A DNA stretch of 64,000 bases from contig JAGVAP010000082.1 of the NCBI GenBank assembly GCA_020060215.1, positions 62,001 through 126,000 on the forward strand, in the 5' to 3' direction. Origin of the DNA: Deltaproteobacteria bacterium (lineage in GTDB: Bacteria > Desulfobacterota > DSM-4660 > Desulfatiglandales > HGW-15). The translations under genes were made by a program, and so were the position numbers. The notes under the pieces were generated by a model that made no database searches, was not told where the DNA came from, and saw only the letters and a program-made list of their open reading frames with translations. Shown one piece after another: positions 26,825-35,848 of this stretch. The stretch's first letter is position 1, and every line of letters begins with the position of its first letter.

Positions 26825-28892
26825 CAATCGTACAAAGGCCGAGCTGCTCGATGAAATAGAGCAACTGCGCTCCAGGCTGGAAGAGGCGGAGCAGACACTG
26901 CAGGCGATTCGCTCCGGGGAAGTGGATGCCCTGGTGGTGGAGGGACCCCAAGGCGACCGCGTCTTCTCCCTCACCGGCGCAGAACACATTTATCGCGTTA
27001 TTGCCGAAACCATGCATGAAGCCGCCCTTAACGTGGACCTTGGCGGGACGATCCTCTTCTGCAATCAGCGGTTCTCGGACCTCATGAAAACACCCATGAA
27101 TGAAGCGATTGGCCGGAGGGTTACCAGTTTTGTGTCCCGTCCGCAGGTGCAGCCCCTGGAAAAGCTCCTGGCGGAAGTTCAGTCGGGTCCCGTCCAGCGT
27201 CGTCTGACGCTCCGTGCTTCGGATGGTGCATTAGTGCCCGTTCAACTTGCAGCCAGCCTGATAAGTGAGGACTCGAGCACGAGCATCTGCCTGGTCGCCT
27301 CCGATCTGACCGAGATCGAGGCTTCAGCGAAATCCATCCGTATCCTTCGTGAGCACCAGCAGGCTGTGGAGGAGAGCGAGCATCGCTTCCGGGCGATTTT
27401 CGAGTCCAGCCGGGACGCCTTCGTGATAGCAGACGACGAGGCAGTCTGTGTCCAGGCCAACCCGACAGCCGAGAACATCTTCGGCCTGCCTCCGGAGCAG
27501 ATGTTGGGCCGGCGCATATCGGAGTTCGTTTCCAGCGGCTTCGAAAACCAGTCCGACTGGCAGGCGTACTTGACCTCCGGCGTTTTCAAAGGGGAGACGC
27601 TCTTTACCGGCAGGGACGGCCGAGTACACCACATTGACTGCAACGGCGTGGCCAACATCATGGAGAGCCGGCATCTGTTCGTCATCCGCGACATCACCGA
27701 GCGCAAGAAGGCTGAAGAAGAGCTGCGTCAGTCCCGGGAATGGCTGCGGGTCACACTTGAAAGCATTGGGGACGCGGTGATGGCCGTCGACACCGACGCC
27801 AGGATCACGTTCCTCAATCCGGTGGCCGGATCTCTGACTGGGTGGCAGCCCGAAGAAGCCCTGTATCAGCCGGTTGAAAAGGTGTTCAGGATAATCAATG
27901 AAACGACCAGAAAGCCAGCCGAAGACATCGTTCACAAGGTGCTGGTGGAAGGGCGTAACGCAGACCTGGCCAACCACACCGCTCTGATCCACCGGGACGG
28001 CCGCGAGATTCCGATCGAGGATAGCGCCGCGCCCATCCGAGACAATTCCGGCAACCTGTCCGGCATGGTGCTTGTTTTCCGTGATGTCACAGAAGAACGG
28101 CGTTCAAGGGAAGCCTTGCATAAGGCACATCAAGAGCTCGAGATTCGTGTGCGGGAGCGCACCGCCGAACTCAGGACAACGATATCCAGACTTGAACAAA
28201 TCAATCAGGAACTGCAGGAATTCGCCCATGTCGCATCCCACGATCTCCAGGAACCCCTGCGCAAGATCCAGACCTTCTGCGATCTTGCAAAAAGAACGTG
28301 CGGGCCTGTTCTGGACAGCACCGGCCAGGAATACCTTGATCGGGTCTTCCATTCGGCAGACCGCATGCGGCGGCTGTTGCGGGATTTGCTCCAGTTCTCA
28401 AGGGTCGCTTTAAAACCGGAACCATTCAGGAGAGTGGATCTCGGCAGGATTGTGCGGGAGGCGGCGGATGTCTTCGAAAAAACGGTTAAAGATGCGGGCA
28501 GCCGGATCGAAATCGGGGAAATGCCGGTTCTGGAAGCGGATGAAAGTCAGATGATCCGGCTTTTCCAGAATCTCATCGGCAACGCGTTGAAGTTTCGCAG
28601 CGATCAGCCCCCTCGAATCCATATTCATACAGAAAAGGCTGAATCCATGTTCGAGATCCGGGTGAAGGACAACGGCATTGGATTTGAACCGCAGTATGCC
28701 GAGCTCGTTTTCAAGCCTTTCCAGAGACTGCACAGCCATAGCGAATATGAGGGAACCGGGATGGGGCTGTCCATCTGCCGTAAGATCGTCGAGCGACACG
28801 GGGGAAATATCAGGGCCGAGAGTGAACCGGGAAAAGGTTCGACGTTCATCATTCGTCTGCCTGCAAAACAAATCACCCTGGAGGATAAGTGA
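26811..28892 (+). CDS. Multi-PAS sensor histidine kinase of the kai cluster
   Basis: This 693-residue cytoplasmic kinase starts with a coiled coil (ELLDEIEQLRSRLEEAEQ), then three PAS-type domains (about 55-180, 190-300 and 305-440), a second coiled coil, an acceptor region HVASHDLQEPLRKIQTFCDL of the phytochrome-like kinase class, and an HATPase domain (NLIGNALKFRSD, DNGIGFEP, GTGMGLSICRKIVERHGG). No membrane segment is seen. This domain order resembles the LabA/HK partners encoded with kaiBC in other Proteobacteria. The stop overlaps the response regulator ATG (ATGA). Confidence 0.92.
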   Translation: MRSADNRTKAELLDEIEQLRSRLEEAEQTLQAIRSGEVDALVVEGPQGDRVFSLTGAEHIYRVIAETMHEAALNVDLGGTILFCNQRFSDLMKTPMNEAIGRRVTSFVSRPQVQPLEKLLAEVQSGPVQRRLTLRASDGALVPVQLAASLISEDSSTSICLVASDLTEIEASAKSIRILREHQQAVEESEHRFRAIFESSRDAFVIADDEAVCVQANPTAENIFGLPPEQMLGRRISEFVSSGFENQSDWQAYLTSGVFKGETLFTGRDGRVHHIDCNGVANIMESRHLFVIRDITERKKAEEELRQSREWLRVTLESIGDAVMAVDTDARITFLNPVAGSLTGWQPEEALYQPVEKVFRIINETTRKPAEDIVHKVLVEGRNADLANHTALIHRDGREIPIEDSAAPIRDNSGNLSGMVLVFRDVTEERRSREALHKAHQELEIRVRERTAELRTTISRLEQINQELQEFAHVASHDLQEPLRKIQTFCDLAKRTCGPVLDSTGQEYLDRVFHSADRMRRLLRDLLQFSRVALKPEPFRRVDLGRIVREAADVFEKTVKDAGSRIEIGEMPVLEADESQMIRLFQNLIGNALKFRSDQPPRIHIHTEKAESMFEIRVKDNGIGFEPQYAELVFKPFQRLHSHSEYEGTGMGLSICRKIVERHGGNIRAESEPGKGSTFIIRLPAKQITLEDK

Positions 28893-29308
28893 TGTCGGAG
28901 GGCAATTGTAAAACCGTGTTGATGGCCGACGACGATGCGGAAGACTGCATGCTGGCCACCCTTGCCGTTGCAGAGAGCGGGGCAAAGGCGGCATTCTCCA
29001 CGGTCCCGGATGGAATCGAACTCATGGACTACCTCTCGCAGCATTCCCGTTCCAAGGAGAAACGGCTGCCGGATCTCATCCTCCTGGATTTAAACATGCC
29101 GCGAAAGGATGGCCGCCAGGCTCTCGTCGAAATCAAATCCGATCCCGCCCTTCGTCATATCCCAATCGTGATTCTCACGACATCCGAAGAGCAAAAGGAT
29201 GCCGACTTCACCAGGGAGGCCGGGGCGGAATCCTTTATCACCAAACCGGCGACCTTCGACGCGTGGGTCCAAATCATGAATTCTCTGGCCGAGAAATGGC
29301 TAAAGTAA
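28892..29308 (+). CDS. Single-domain response regulator (Rcp1-like)
   Basis: This 138-residue receiver domain has acidic residues ADDDAEDC near the start, phospho-acceptor Asp in LILLDLNMPRKDG, Thr in VILTTSEEQKD and Lys in ITKPATF. The LNMPRKDG motif is typical of Rcp1-type regulators that partner phytochrome-like kinases. There is no output domain, so it must signal by protein contact. The ATG overlaps the kinase stop codon and follows GGAGG. Confidence 0.93.
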   Translation: MSEGNCKTVLMADDDAEDCMLATLAVAESGAKAAFSTVPDGIELMDYLSQHSRSKEKRLPDLILLDLNMPRKDGRQALVEIKSDPALRHIPIVILTTSEEQKDADFTREAGAESFITKPATFDAWVQIMNSLAEKWLK

Positions 29309-29630
29309 TTGGTGCGGACAGCGAAAAGGATCTGAGAATCCGGAAAAGTCAACCTTACCTGATCTAACCTTCTCCTTCCCTGGAGGTCTCCGGAGTGATC
29401 CTTTGAGCCATAAACCTTGACTCCTGTATCAACCCACCTCGCCATCCCCCGTCGGCCGAGGGGTCAAGGCTGCTCCGATGCCGTTTGCGTTTTTTCGACT
29501 ACTCAAGCGTGATAATCTAAGAATTGACAGTTCAATCATGAGTCACAAGAGAATACGGAAAGGTCGGGAGCAGTAATAGACAGGCCGCGCGACTGCGTTA
29601 ACGTGCGTTCCCCGGAAGTGGATGAGCTAA
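29309..29630. other. Intergenic gap after the kai cluster
   Basis: No gene, clear terminator or repeat family was seen in these 322 bp. Small inverted pairs (GGAGGTCTCC near 29378 and CCCCCGTCGGCCGAGGGG near 29445) could form weak hairpins. Confidence 0.4.
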
Positions 29631-29957
29631 ATGGAGAGAAGTATGGAGCGTTCCAAGCCATCGGTCGAAGAAATCGTTCAGAGAATCGCCGATCACCTTC
29701 GGCCTGAGAAGATCATCCTGTTTGGATCAAGGGCACAAGGAAAAGCATCCTCTGAAAGCGACATCGACCTTCTGATCGTCTATGCCGGGCCGAAGTCCAA
29801 GCGTGAGGTGAAGTTGGAGGTTCACAGCCTTTTCAAGCACCCCGATTTTTCGATGGATGTTTTCGTACTCACACCCCATGAACTGGAAATGCAGAAAGCG
29901 ATCGCAAACACACTGGCCCGTGAAGTGACCGAAAGCGGGGTTGTCTTCTATGGATGA
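29631..29957 (+). CDS. MNT-type nucleotidyltransferase (antitoxin-like)
   Basis: This 108-residue minimal nucleotidyltransferase belongs to the MntA family. The fold signature is ILFGSRAQGKASSESDIDLL, with the GSx10DxD pattern. MntA antitoxins modify or neutralise HEPN toxins (HepT) encoded immediately downstream. Here the downstream gene is only a 25-codon stub, so this antitoxin is probably an orphan. In-frame ATGs exist at 29631 and 29643; the second is also plausible. Confidence 0.88.
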   Translation: MERSMERSKPSVEEIVQRIADHLRPEKIILFGSRAQGKASSESDIDLLIVYAGPKSKREVKLEVHSLFKHPDFSMDVFVLTPHELEMQKAIANTLAREVTESGVVFYG

Positions 29958-30027
29958 GCAGAAGAAGACGGTCATTCAGAGATGGATGGGTAAGGCCGAT
30001 CATGATCTGATTACTGCGAGGCGCTAG
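29950..30027 (+). pseudogene. Truncated HEPN-domain toxin (HepT) stub
   Basis: The frame opens with ATG overlapping the antitoxin stop by 8 bp and reads MDEQKKTVIQRWMGKADHDL then ITARR and a stop. The W..KA..DL..A pattern is the first helix of HEPN toxins. The rest of the domain, including the RX4-6H active site, is absent downstream, so the gene is broken. Confidence 0.65.
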
Positions 30028-30186
30028 TGGATCCGCCCGATTGGGGTGACGGTTTCGGAGTCCGGCGGGAGTTTCATCAAGCATAGGACCGCGTCTTCGA
30101 AAACCGGGAGGAGGAGAAGACGGGAGTACGAGGACGGCGGTGGTGGACAGATTTGAAGGGGGCACATCCTTGGAGCTTGGGCCCTT

Positions 30187-30588
30187 TTACTCCCCCGGCG
30201 GACCCGGGGGCTTTTCGATCCTCCCGAGCTTGCGGGACTTCGGCGCGGGGACGGAGTGGAGTTCCACCCCTTTCTGAACCACGGGTCCGGCGTAATAGGT
30301 GTCCATTCTCAGCGAGTTGGGCTTGCATCCCTCCAGGCAGTTGCCGCAGAGGATGCACTTGAAGCGGTCGATCATCCAGAGGTGTTTGTCCCGGTCCACC
30401 AGGATGGCTCCTGTGGGACACCTCCGTTCGCATTGTTTGCAGAGGATGCACCGGACGGACTCGATGACGATGCGGCCCCGCGTCCTTTCATACGGGACCC
30501 ACGGCCGATCGGGGTACATCTTGCAGGCCGACTTGGAAAAGAGGCTCCTGGCCGCGGTCTTCAGCATGACGAGGAGGGTGTCTTCCAT
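30187..30588 (-). CDS. echF: Ech hydrogenase ferredoxin-like subunit EchF
   Basis: This 133-residue subunit carries two [4Fe-4S] sites, CILCKQCERRCP and CILCGNCLEGCK (about 47-90), and links ferredoxin to the hydrogenase core. The length and Cys pattern fit EchF/NuoI-like proteins. The C-terminus is a Pro/Lys-rich tail. It is the last gene of the operon, 2 bp after echE, and converges with the HEPN stub. Confidence 0.9.
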   Translation of the reverse strand: MEDTLLVMLKTAARSLFSKSACKMYPDRPWVPYERTRGRIVIESVRCILCKQCERRCPTGAILVDRDKHLWMIDRFKCILCGNCLEGCKPNSLRMDTYYAGPVVQKGVELHSVPAPKSRKLGRIEKPPGPPGE

Positions 30589-30590
30589 AC

Positions 30591-31670
30591 CTACCTTTCA
30601 GCGCAGCTGATGCAGGGGTCGATGGTGAGGACCACGACCGGCACATCGGCCAGGTCGCACCCTTTCAGCATGTGGAGCAGGGCCGGCAGGTTGGCAAACG
30701 TAGGGGTCCGGATCCTGTAGCGGTCCAGGAACTTCGTCCCGTTTCCCCTGACATAGTGAACCACCTCGCCGCGGGGCTGTTCCAGCCTCGAGAAGTACTC
30801 GCCCTCCGGGAAACCCTTGACCGCAAGGTCGACGGGGCCCTTCGGGATCTTCTCGATCACCTGCCGGATCAGGTCAAAGGCCCCATGGACCTCTCGAACC
30901 CGAACCATGGCCCTGGCGTAGCAGTCGCCCGCAAGCTCGACCACCGGCTCGAAATCGAGCTCCCCGTAGGCCGCGTACCCGAGCTTGCGCAGATCCTGGT
31001 CCACGCCGCTCCCCCGGCTGGTGGGGCCGACGGCTCCGAGTCGGTAGGCGTCTTCGGCCGAAAGGATGCCCACATCCGAAAAGCGGTGCCGGATCGTGTA
31101 ATCCCTCGCGAACACCCCGGCCAGATTCCGGGCGTAGTCGGCCTCGATCTCCTTTAACCGGTTCTCGATCGACTTCAGGCGGTCGTCATCGACATCCTTT
31201 CTCACACCCCCCACTTTGCAGACCCCGAAGATGACCCGCCCCCCGGCCGTCTCCTCGATGATGTCGAGGATGTATTCGCGAACCCGCCAGCAGCCGCAGA
31301 AGAGGTTCTCGAAGCCGGCGGCATCGGCCGCAAGCCCGAGCCAGAGGAGATGGCTGTGGATCCTGGAGAGCTCGCTCCAGAAGACTCGAAGATAGCGGGC
31401 GCGCGGGGGCACCGGCAGGTCCATGATCTTCTCCACGCCCTGACAGTACCCCAGTCCGTGGATAAAGCTGCAGATCCCGCAGATCCGCTCGGCCACGTAG
31501 ACCATCTCCTGAAAGATCTTCTTCCGGCAGAGCAGCTCCAGTCCCCGGTGAATGAATCCGAGGGACGGAATCGCCTCGACCACCCTCTCGTCTTCGAGGA
31601 CCAGGTCGAGGTGGATGGGCTCGGGGAAGACAGGGTGATGTGGGCCGAAGGGGATGACGGTCCTGGCCAT
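30591..31670 (-). CDS. echE: Ech [NiFe] hydrogenase large subunit EchE
   Basis: This is the catalytic subunit, 359 residues. Both Ni-Fe ligand motifs are complete: RICGICSFIH near residue 62 and DPCISCAER at the extreme C-terminus. This distinguishes a real group 4 hydrogenase from related NuoD proteins, which lack them. There is no extra C-terminal cleavage peptide. It probably couples ferredoxin oxidation to H2 production, or the reverse, with ion translocation through EchA and EchB. Confidence 0.93.
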   Translation of the reverse strand: MARTVIPFGPHHPVFPEPIHLDLVLEDERVVEAIPSLGFIHRGLELLCRKKIFQEMVYVAERICGICSFIHGLGYCQGVEKIMDLPVPPRARYLRVFWSELSRIHSHLLWLGLAADAAGFENLFCGCWRVREYILDIIEETAGGRVIFGVCKVGGVRKDVDDDRLKSIENRLKEIEADYARNLAGVFARDYTIRHRFSDVGILSAEDAYRLGAVGPTSRGSGVDQDLRKLGYAAYGELDFEPVVELAGDCYARAMVRVREVHGAFDLIRQVIEKIPKGPVDLAVKGFPEGEYFSRLEQPRGEVVHYVRGNGTKFLDRYRIRTPTFANLPALLHMLKGCDLADVPVVVLTIDPCISCAER

Positions 31671-31673
31671 GGC

Positions 31674-32036
31674 TTATGTCCCCTCCGCCGTATCCGTCCG
31701 GCTGAATGGCGCCTTCACGTCCACCCGGTAAAACTTTCCGCCGTAATCCATGCCGATCCCCACGAAATCGACTCCGAAGAGGTCGCGGATCTCGTTCTCG
31801 TAGGTGAAGGCGCATGAATAGGACGGCGTCACGCTGGGGAGCACCGCGTCGTCTTCCGGCACCATGACGCGCAGGTTGAGAAAGCGGTACGCCTTGTCGA
31901 AGGTGTAGTCGACCAGGAACCGGTCGAGCTTCGTACAGCCGATCTGGACCAGTCGCCAGCCCTCTTCGGACATCCCTCGGACGCGGCCCGTCAGCTCTTC
32001 CTTTTCAATGACGATGGTCTCCTGCTCTTCGAACAT
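31674..32036 (-). CDS. echD: Ech hydrogenase subunit EchD (NuoC-like)
   Basis: This 120-residue NuoC/30-kDa-type subunit has the family region PSYSCAFTYENEIRDLFG near its middle, followed by DVKAPFS. The ATG at 32036 (MFEEQETI) is used; the frame continues to 32234, but that part is a dispersed repeat (32079-32170) and would code for low-complexity sequence. It lies 3 bp before echE and 173 bp after echC. Confidence 0.88.
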   Translation of the reverse strand: MFEEQETIVIEKEELTGRVRGMSEEGWRLVQIGCTKLDRFLVDYTFDKAYRFLNLRVMVPEDDAVLPSVTPSYSCAFTYENEIRDLFGVDFVGIGMDYGGKFYRVDVKAPFSRTDTAEGT

Positions 32037-32078
32037 GGTCGGTTGTTCCTTTGTTATTTGCCCTTGGTCACTTGAACG

Positions 32079-32170
32079 ATGCAAGATGCAGGATGCATGA
32101 TTCAGGATGAAAAACCTTGCTGCACCCTCGGACCTGTCTTGAATCCTGTATCCTGCATCCTGGATCCTAT
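32079..32170. repeat. ATGCAGGAT-type repeat pair between echC and echD
   Basis: GATGCAGGATGCATGATTCAGG faces TCTTGAATCCTGTATCCTGC in inverted orientation. A close reverse-complement copy of the second arm occurs at 62416-62450. The element sits inside the ech operon. Confidence 0.6.
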
Positions 32171-32209
32171 TCTTCCTGATTCCGCCTTCCGCTTTCCGCA
32201 TTCCCACTT

Positions 32210-32674
32210 CTAGATACGCGCTCTCCGGTGCCACCTCCCGGGTCGCTCCGCCCTCATGCGCTCCCGTTTTTCCTCCAGGATCCGGATGGCCTCGATGACG
32301 CTGTCGATGATGGCCTCAGGCCGGGCTGCACATCCCGGGATGTAGACGTCCACGGGGATGGTCGTGTCCACACCCCCCAGCACGTTGTAGCACTCCCTGA
32401 AGAAGTGCCCGCTCGTCGCGCAGATGCCGACCGCCACCACGACCCGGGGATCCCCCATCTGACGATAGATCGTCCGGACCACCTCCCGGTTCTGATGGTT
32501 GATATAACCGGTGATCAGGAGGATGTCCGCATGCTTGGGATTGCCGGTGTTGATGATCCCGAACCGCTCGAGATCGTACATGGGCATCAGGCATGCGAGC
32601 ACCTCGATGTCGCATCCGTTGCACGCCGACCCGTCGTAGTGAAAGACCCATGGGGATTTTCTGAAAAAGTTCAT
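32210..32674 (-). CDS. echC: Ech hydrogenase small subunit EchC
   Basis: This 154-residue NuoB-like electron-transfer subunit has the proximal [4Fe-4S] cluster ligands in SACNGCDIEVLA (two Cys), GICATSG and IPGCAARPE. The start ATG at 32674 (MNFFRKSPW) has GAGGAAAGGG upstream; the frame extends to 33559 only as antisense to echB. It lies 14 bp after echB. Confidence 0.92.
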   Translation of the reverse strand: MNFFRKSPWVFHYDGSACNGCDIEVLACLMPMYDLERFGIINTGNPKHADILLITGYINHQNREVVRTIYRQMGDPRVVVAVGICATSGHFFRECYNVLGGVDTTIPVDVYIPGCAARPEAIIDSVIEAIRILEEKRERMRAERPGRWHRRARI

Positions 32675-32688
32675 TCCCTTTCCTCTCG

Positions 32689-33546
32689 CTAGCCCTGCTG
32701 CATGAAATAGAGCACCAGCAGGTTGCCGACCCCCAGGATGAGCGTCACCGCCCAGGCCGATTTGACCATGAGCTCCCACTTCACCCGCGAGCTGCTGTTG
32801 TCGACGAGGACCTCGAGAAAATAGACGAGCAGGGCGGAGAACACGCCCAGGAGCGGGTTGAACGCAAAGAAGAGGTAGACCATGCTGAGGAGCAGGATCA
32901 TCCGATACCAGTGCTCGATCTCGATCAGGGCCAGGGAAGGGCCGGCAAACTCGGTGGTCACCCCTTTCACGAGCTCCTGGTGGGCGTGCTCGGAGGTGGC
33001 GAGATCGAAGGGGGACTTTCGGAGCTGGATGGTCAGGACATAAATCAGGCCGACGAACACGCCGGGCAGGTGGAGGATCAGCGGTTTGTCGCTCCCGGCG
33101 ATATCGGCCACGTCGAAGCTCCCGGTCACGGTGTAAAAGCCCACGGCGGAGATCAGCAGCATGGGCTCCGACGAGAGCATCTGCAGGAGCTCCCTCTCGG
33201 CCCCGATGGAGCTGTAGGGCGAATTGGTGGAATAGGCGCTCAGGACCAGGAAGATATCGGCGAGGATGAGGGCGAAGATCACCATCAGGAGATCCTGGCC
33301 GGCAAAAAAGAGGGAGCCGCTCGCCATCATGAAGATGAGAAAGATGAAGAGGTAGTAGCTGTGAAAACGGTTCACGATGAGGTTCTCTTTCCCCAGGAGC
33401 TTGAACACGTCGTAAAAAGACTGGAGCACAGGCGGTCCTACCCTGCTCTGCATCCGTGCCGTGACGATGCGATCCGCCCCCACCAGGAGTCCGCCGAGGA
33501 CAGGGGCCAAGACCAGGAAAGCCGGCACCAGGTACAGGGGCTTCAT
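32689..33546 (-). CDS. echB: Ech hydrogenase membrane subunit EchB (NuoH-like)
   Basis: This 285-residue membrane subunit of the NuoH/EchB family has about eight helices. Family markers are ARMQSRVGPP near residue 35, the acidic region AERELLQMLSSEP near 120 and RKSPFDLATSEHAHQELVKG near 185. It anchors the peripheral arm and contributes to ion translocation. ATG at 33546 overlaps the echA stop by 4 bp (ATGA). Confidence 0.93.
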   Translation of the reverse strand: MKPLYLVPAFLVLAPVLGGLLVGADRIVTARMQSRVGPPVLQSFYDVFKLLGKENLIVNRFHSYYLFIFLIFMMASGSLFFAGQDLLMVIFALILADIFLVLSAYSTNSPYSSIGAERELLQMLSSEPMLLISAVGFYTVTGSFDVADIAGSDKPLILHLPGVFVGLIYVLTIQLRKSPFDLATSEHAHQELVKGVTTEFAGPSLALIEIEHWYRMILLLSMVYLFFAFNPLLGVFSALLVYFLEVLVDNSSSRVKWELMVKSAWAVTLILGVGNLLVLYFMQQG

Positions 33547-35411
33547 AGGTGCTCCACAAGGAACATCAGGACCAGCAGGCCGATCGAACCCACCAGCGTA
33601 CCTCGAAAGAGCACCCCTTCGCTGAAGTAGCGGTCCAGGTAGTAGTTCCTGAAAGACCATTCCCGGGGGCGGCCGAAAGACCCCATGAACTGGTGCGGGT
33701 CGTCCACGTTGGCACCCGAAAGATAGGGAGCCACCCGGACGAGGTTTTTCCAATGGATAAAGAACCCCAAGGGGAGGAGCAGCATGAGCCCCAGCATCGC
33801 GATCACCGTCAGGACGGACCCCCGGCTGAGCATGGGGTCATACCCGTACAGCGGCTCGATCAGGTAGACCCCCACGAGGGGATAGAGTGCGGTGGCCAGG
33901 ATGGTGAGGAACGCCAGCGCGTAGAGGGCGGGCCACTCGGTGCCGACGGTCTTTCCCTTCGAGGGTTTGGCCCCGGTCACGGCGGTCAGCTTCCCCATCC
34001 ATTTGGCCCAGAAGAAGAAGTGGAGCGAGCTCCCGAAAATCACGATCGGCGGGTAGACGGGGTTTCTGGCGGCAAGGGCCTGGATCACGGCCCACTTGCT
34101 GATCAGCATCCCGAAGGGGGCAAGGAACATCCCGGCCATTCCGATCAGCATCACGATGGTCAGGACAGGCCGCTCGGATATCAACCCGTGCATGTCCTCG
34201 ATGTCCCGGGTTCCGACCTGCTGCTCGACGGTCCCCACACAAAGGAACATCAGCGCCTTTGCCACGGCATGGAAGATGATGAGCAGCACGGCGGCCCAGA
34301 GGGCCCCGTAGGTGCCCACGCCGGCACAGAGGGTGATCAGACCGAGGTTGGCAATGGTCGAGTAGGCAAGGACCCGCTTGGCATCCCGCTGGGAAATGGC
34401 CAAGGCCGATCCGGCCAGGAAGCTGAGCCCTCCGGTGAAGGCCACCACCGAACCTCCCGCCGTGTCCGCCAGGGCCGGAGAGCATCGAAGCAAAAGGTAA
34501 ACCCCGGCCTTGACCATGGTGCTTGAATGGAGCAGGGCAGAGCACGGTGTGGGAGCCACCATGGCCCCCAGCAGCCACCTGGCAAAGGGAAACTGGGCGG
34601 CCTTGTTCATGCCGGCGAAGACGAGCAGCAGAACGGGCAACATGTACGCTCCCTCTTTCATCTCCACGATGCTGCTGAGCTCCACGGTCCCCAGGCGGTT
34701 CGATGCGAAGACGATGGAAGCGGCAAAGGCCATGCCCCCGATCAGAAGCATCCAGAGCGCGCGGAATGCGTTTTCGACCGCCTCGGCGCCGAGCGAATAC
34801 CGGATCATGACGAAGGAGCACAGGGTCGTGACTTCCCAGAAGAAATAGATCCAAGGGATGGTGTTGGAAAAGATGATGCCGTACATACCGAAAAAGAAGA
34901 GGAACATGGCCGCCATGAAACGGCCCCGGCGATCCGGGACCTCAGGGTGATCCTTGTGGTAGCGTTCCATGTAGCCGACGGTATAGATCGCAATCAGAGG
35001 TCCGATGATGCCGATGATGAGCGCCATGATCACGGAGAGATTGTCTACGTACAGGTACCTCTCGGACTCCGGGATCCAGCCGCTCAGGTGATACCATGTC
35101 ACGAGCCCATACTGAACGAGGACGAGAAGCGGGATGTAGTAGCGCTTCAGGGAAAGACCACGGCAGGCCAAGAGGAAAGCGACTGCGAGGAGGACGTCGC
35201 CGGCCGTAAGCATTCCACTCATCAGGGTGGATTCGACCCTGAAATATTGGCAGTAGCCCGGGGCGCAAGCCATGGCGAGACCGATCACGCCTGCGCCGAT
35301 GAGCGCGGAGGAGAAGAGGACGATCCACTTCTGAATAACGGTGGACCGTGTGATCAGAAGCAGGGCGGCGGGCAGGAGCGGGAACAAAATCAGAAACACG
35401 ATCCAGTTCAT
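33543..35411 (-). CDS. echA: Ech hydrogenase membrane subunit EchA (NuoL-like)
   Basis: This 622-residue Mrp/NuoL-type antiporter subunit has about 14-16 membrane helices. Motifs include YFFWEVTTLCSFVMI with the conserved Glu, NKAAQFPFARWLLGAMVAPT with the proton-path Lys, and LHSSTMVKAGVYLL. It is the first gene of the ech operon, whose order echABCDEF matches that known in Desulfovibrio and Methanosarcina. It probably carries the proton or sodium pump. Confidence 0.93.
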   Translation of the reverse strand: MNWIVFLILFPLLPAALLLITRSTVIQKWIVLFSSALIGAGVIGLAMACAPGYCQYFRVESTLMSGMLTAGDVLLAVAFLLACRGLSLKRYYIPLLVLVQYGLVTWYHLSGWIPESERYLYVDNLSVIMALIIGIIGPLIAIYTVGYMERYHKDHPEVPDRRGRFMAAMFLFFFGMYGIIFSNTIPWIYFFWEVTTLCSFVMIRYSLGAEAVENAFRALWMLLIGGMAFAASIVFASNRLGTVELSSIVEMKEGAYMLPVLLLVFAGMNKAAQFPFARWLLGAMVAPTPCSALLHSSTMVKAGVYLLLRCSPALADTAGGSVVAFTGGLSFLAGSALAISQRDAKRVLAYSTIANLGLITLCAGVGTYGALWAAVLLIIFHAVAKALMFLCVGTVEQQVGTRDIEDMHGLISERPVLTIVMLIGMAGMFLAPFGMLISKWAVIQALAARNPVYPPIVIFGSSLHFFFWAKWMGKLTAVTGAKPSKGKTVGTEWPALYALAFLTILATALYPLVGVYLIEPLYGYDPMLSRGSVLTVIAMLGLMLLLPLGFFIHWKNLVRVAPYLSGANVDDPHQFMGSFGRPREWSFRNYYLDRYFSEGVLFRGTLVGSIGLLVLMFLVEHL

Positions 35412-35848
35412 TTCATATCCATTCGGGATGGGTATAGTAGGGGTGCGTCAAAACTACAGGATGGCATGTCTCCTCACAATACACTCAATTTCGTATTTTC
35501 CGGTCCCGTGCCCGTATGCGGCCAGGGGCGACGGCGGGTGTCTTGCTGTAGAGATCGAGATGATTTGGCGACCCGCCGGCTTTCGTGCTATAGCTGCGGG
35601 TAGACGCTGAGGAACTGCAGTTTCGGCTGATGCCGGATGCCGGTCTCTGGATAACCGGTACTGGATCTCATCTTCGGTGAACTGCCGGGTATCCAGCATC
35701 GGGTATCAAGCTCGATCATCTGCTCCAGAAAAAAGCAACGGTCTCTAGCATACAGGCAACGCAAGCGGAGGAGATTGATACAACGCCAGGTGTCATTCAT
35801 GCGCAGTCACCGAGCCGCGAGCCCGACGCCGGCCAAAGGAGGAAAGAG
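35412..35848. other. Intergenic region upstream of ech, divergent from the RidA-fusion gene
   Basis: No gene was found in 437 bp. On the reverse strand the sequence includes GATGCTGGATACCCGG-like text near 35685-35710 and CCGGCATCCGGCATC near 35626-35645, which resembles degenerate dispersed repeats. The region must hold the promoters of both flanking units; no strong -35/-10 pair stood out. Confidence 0.4.

Noticed and set aside
32675..33559. 295-residue extension of the EchC reading frame
   Set aside because: It is a shadow of echB. EchC has a good start and ribosome binding site at 32674.
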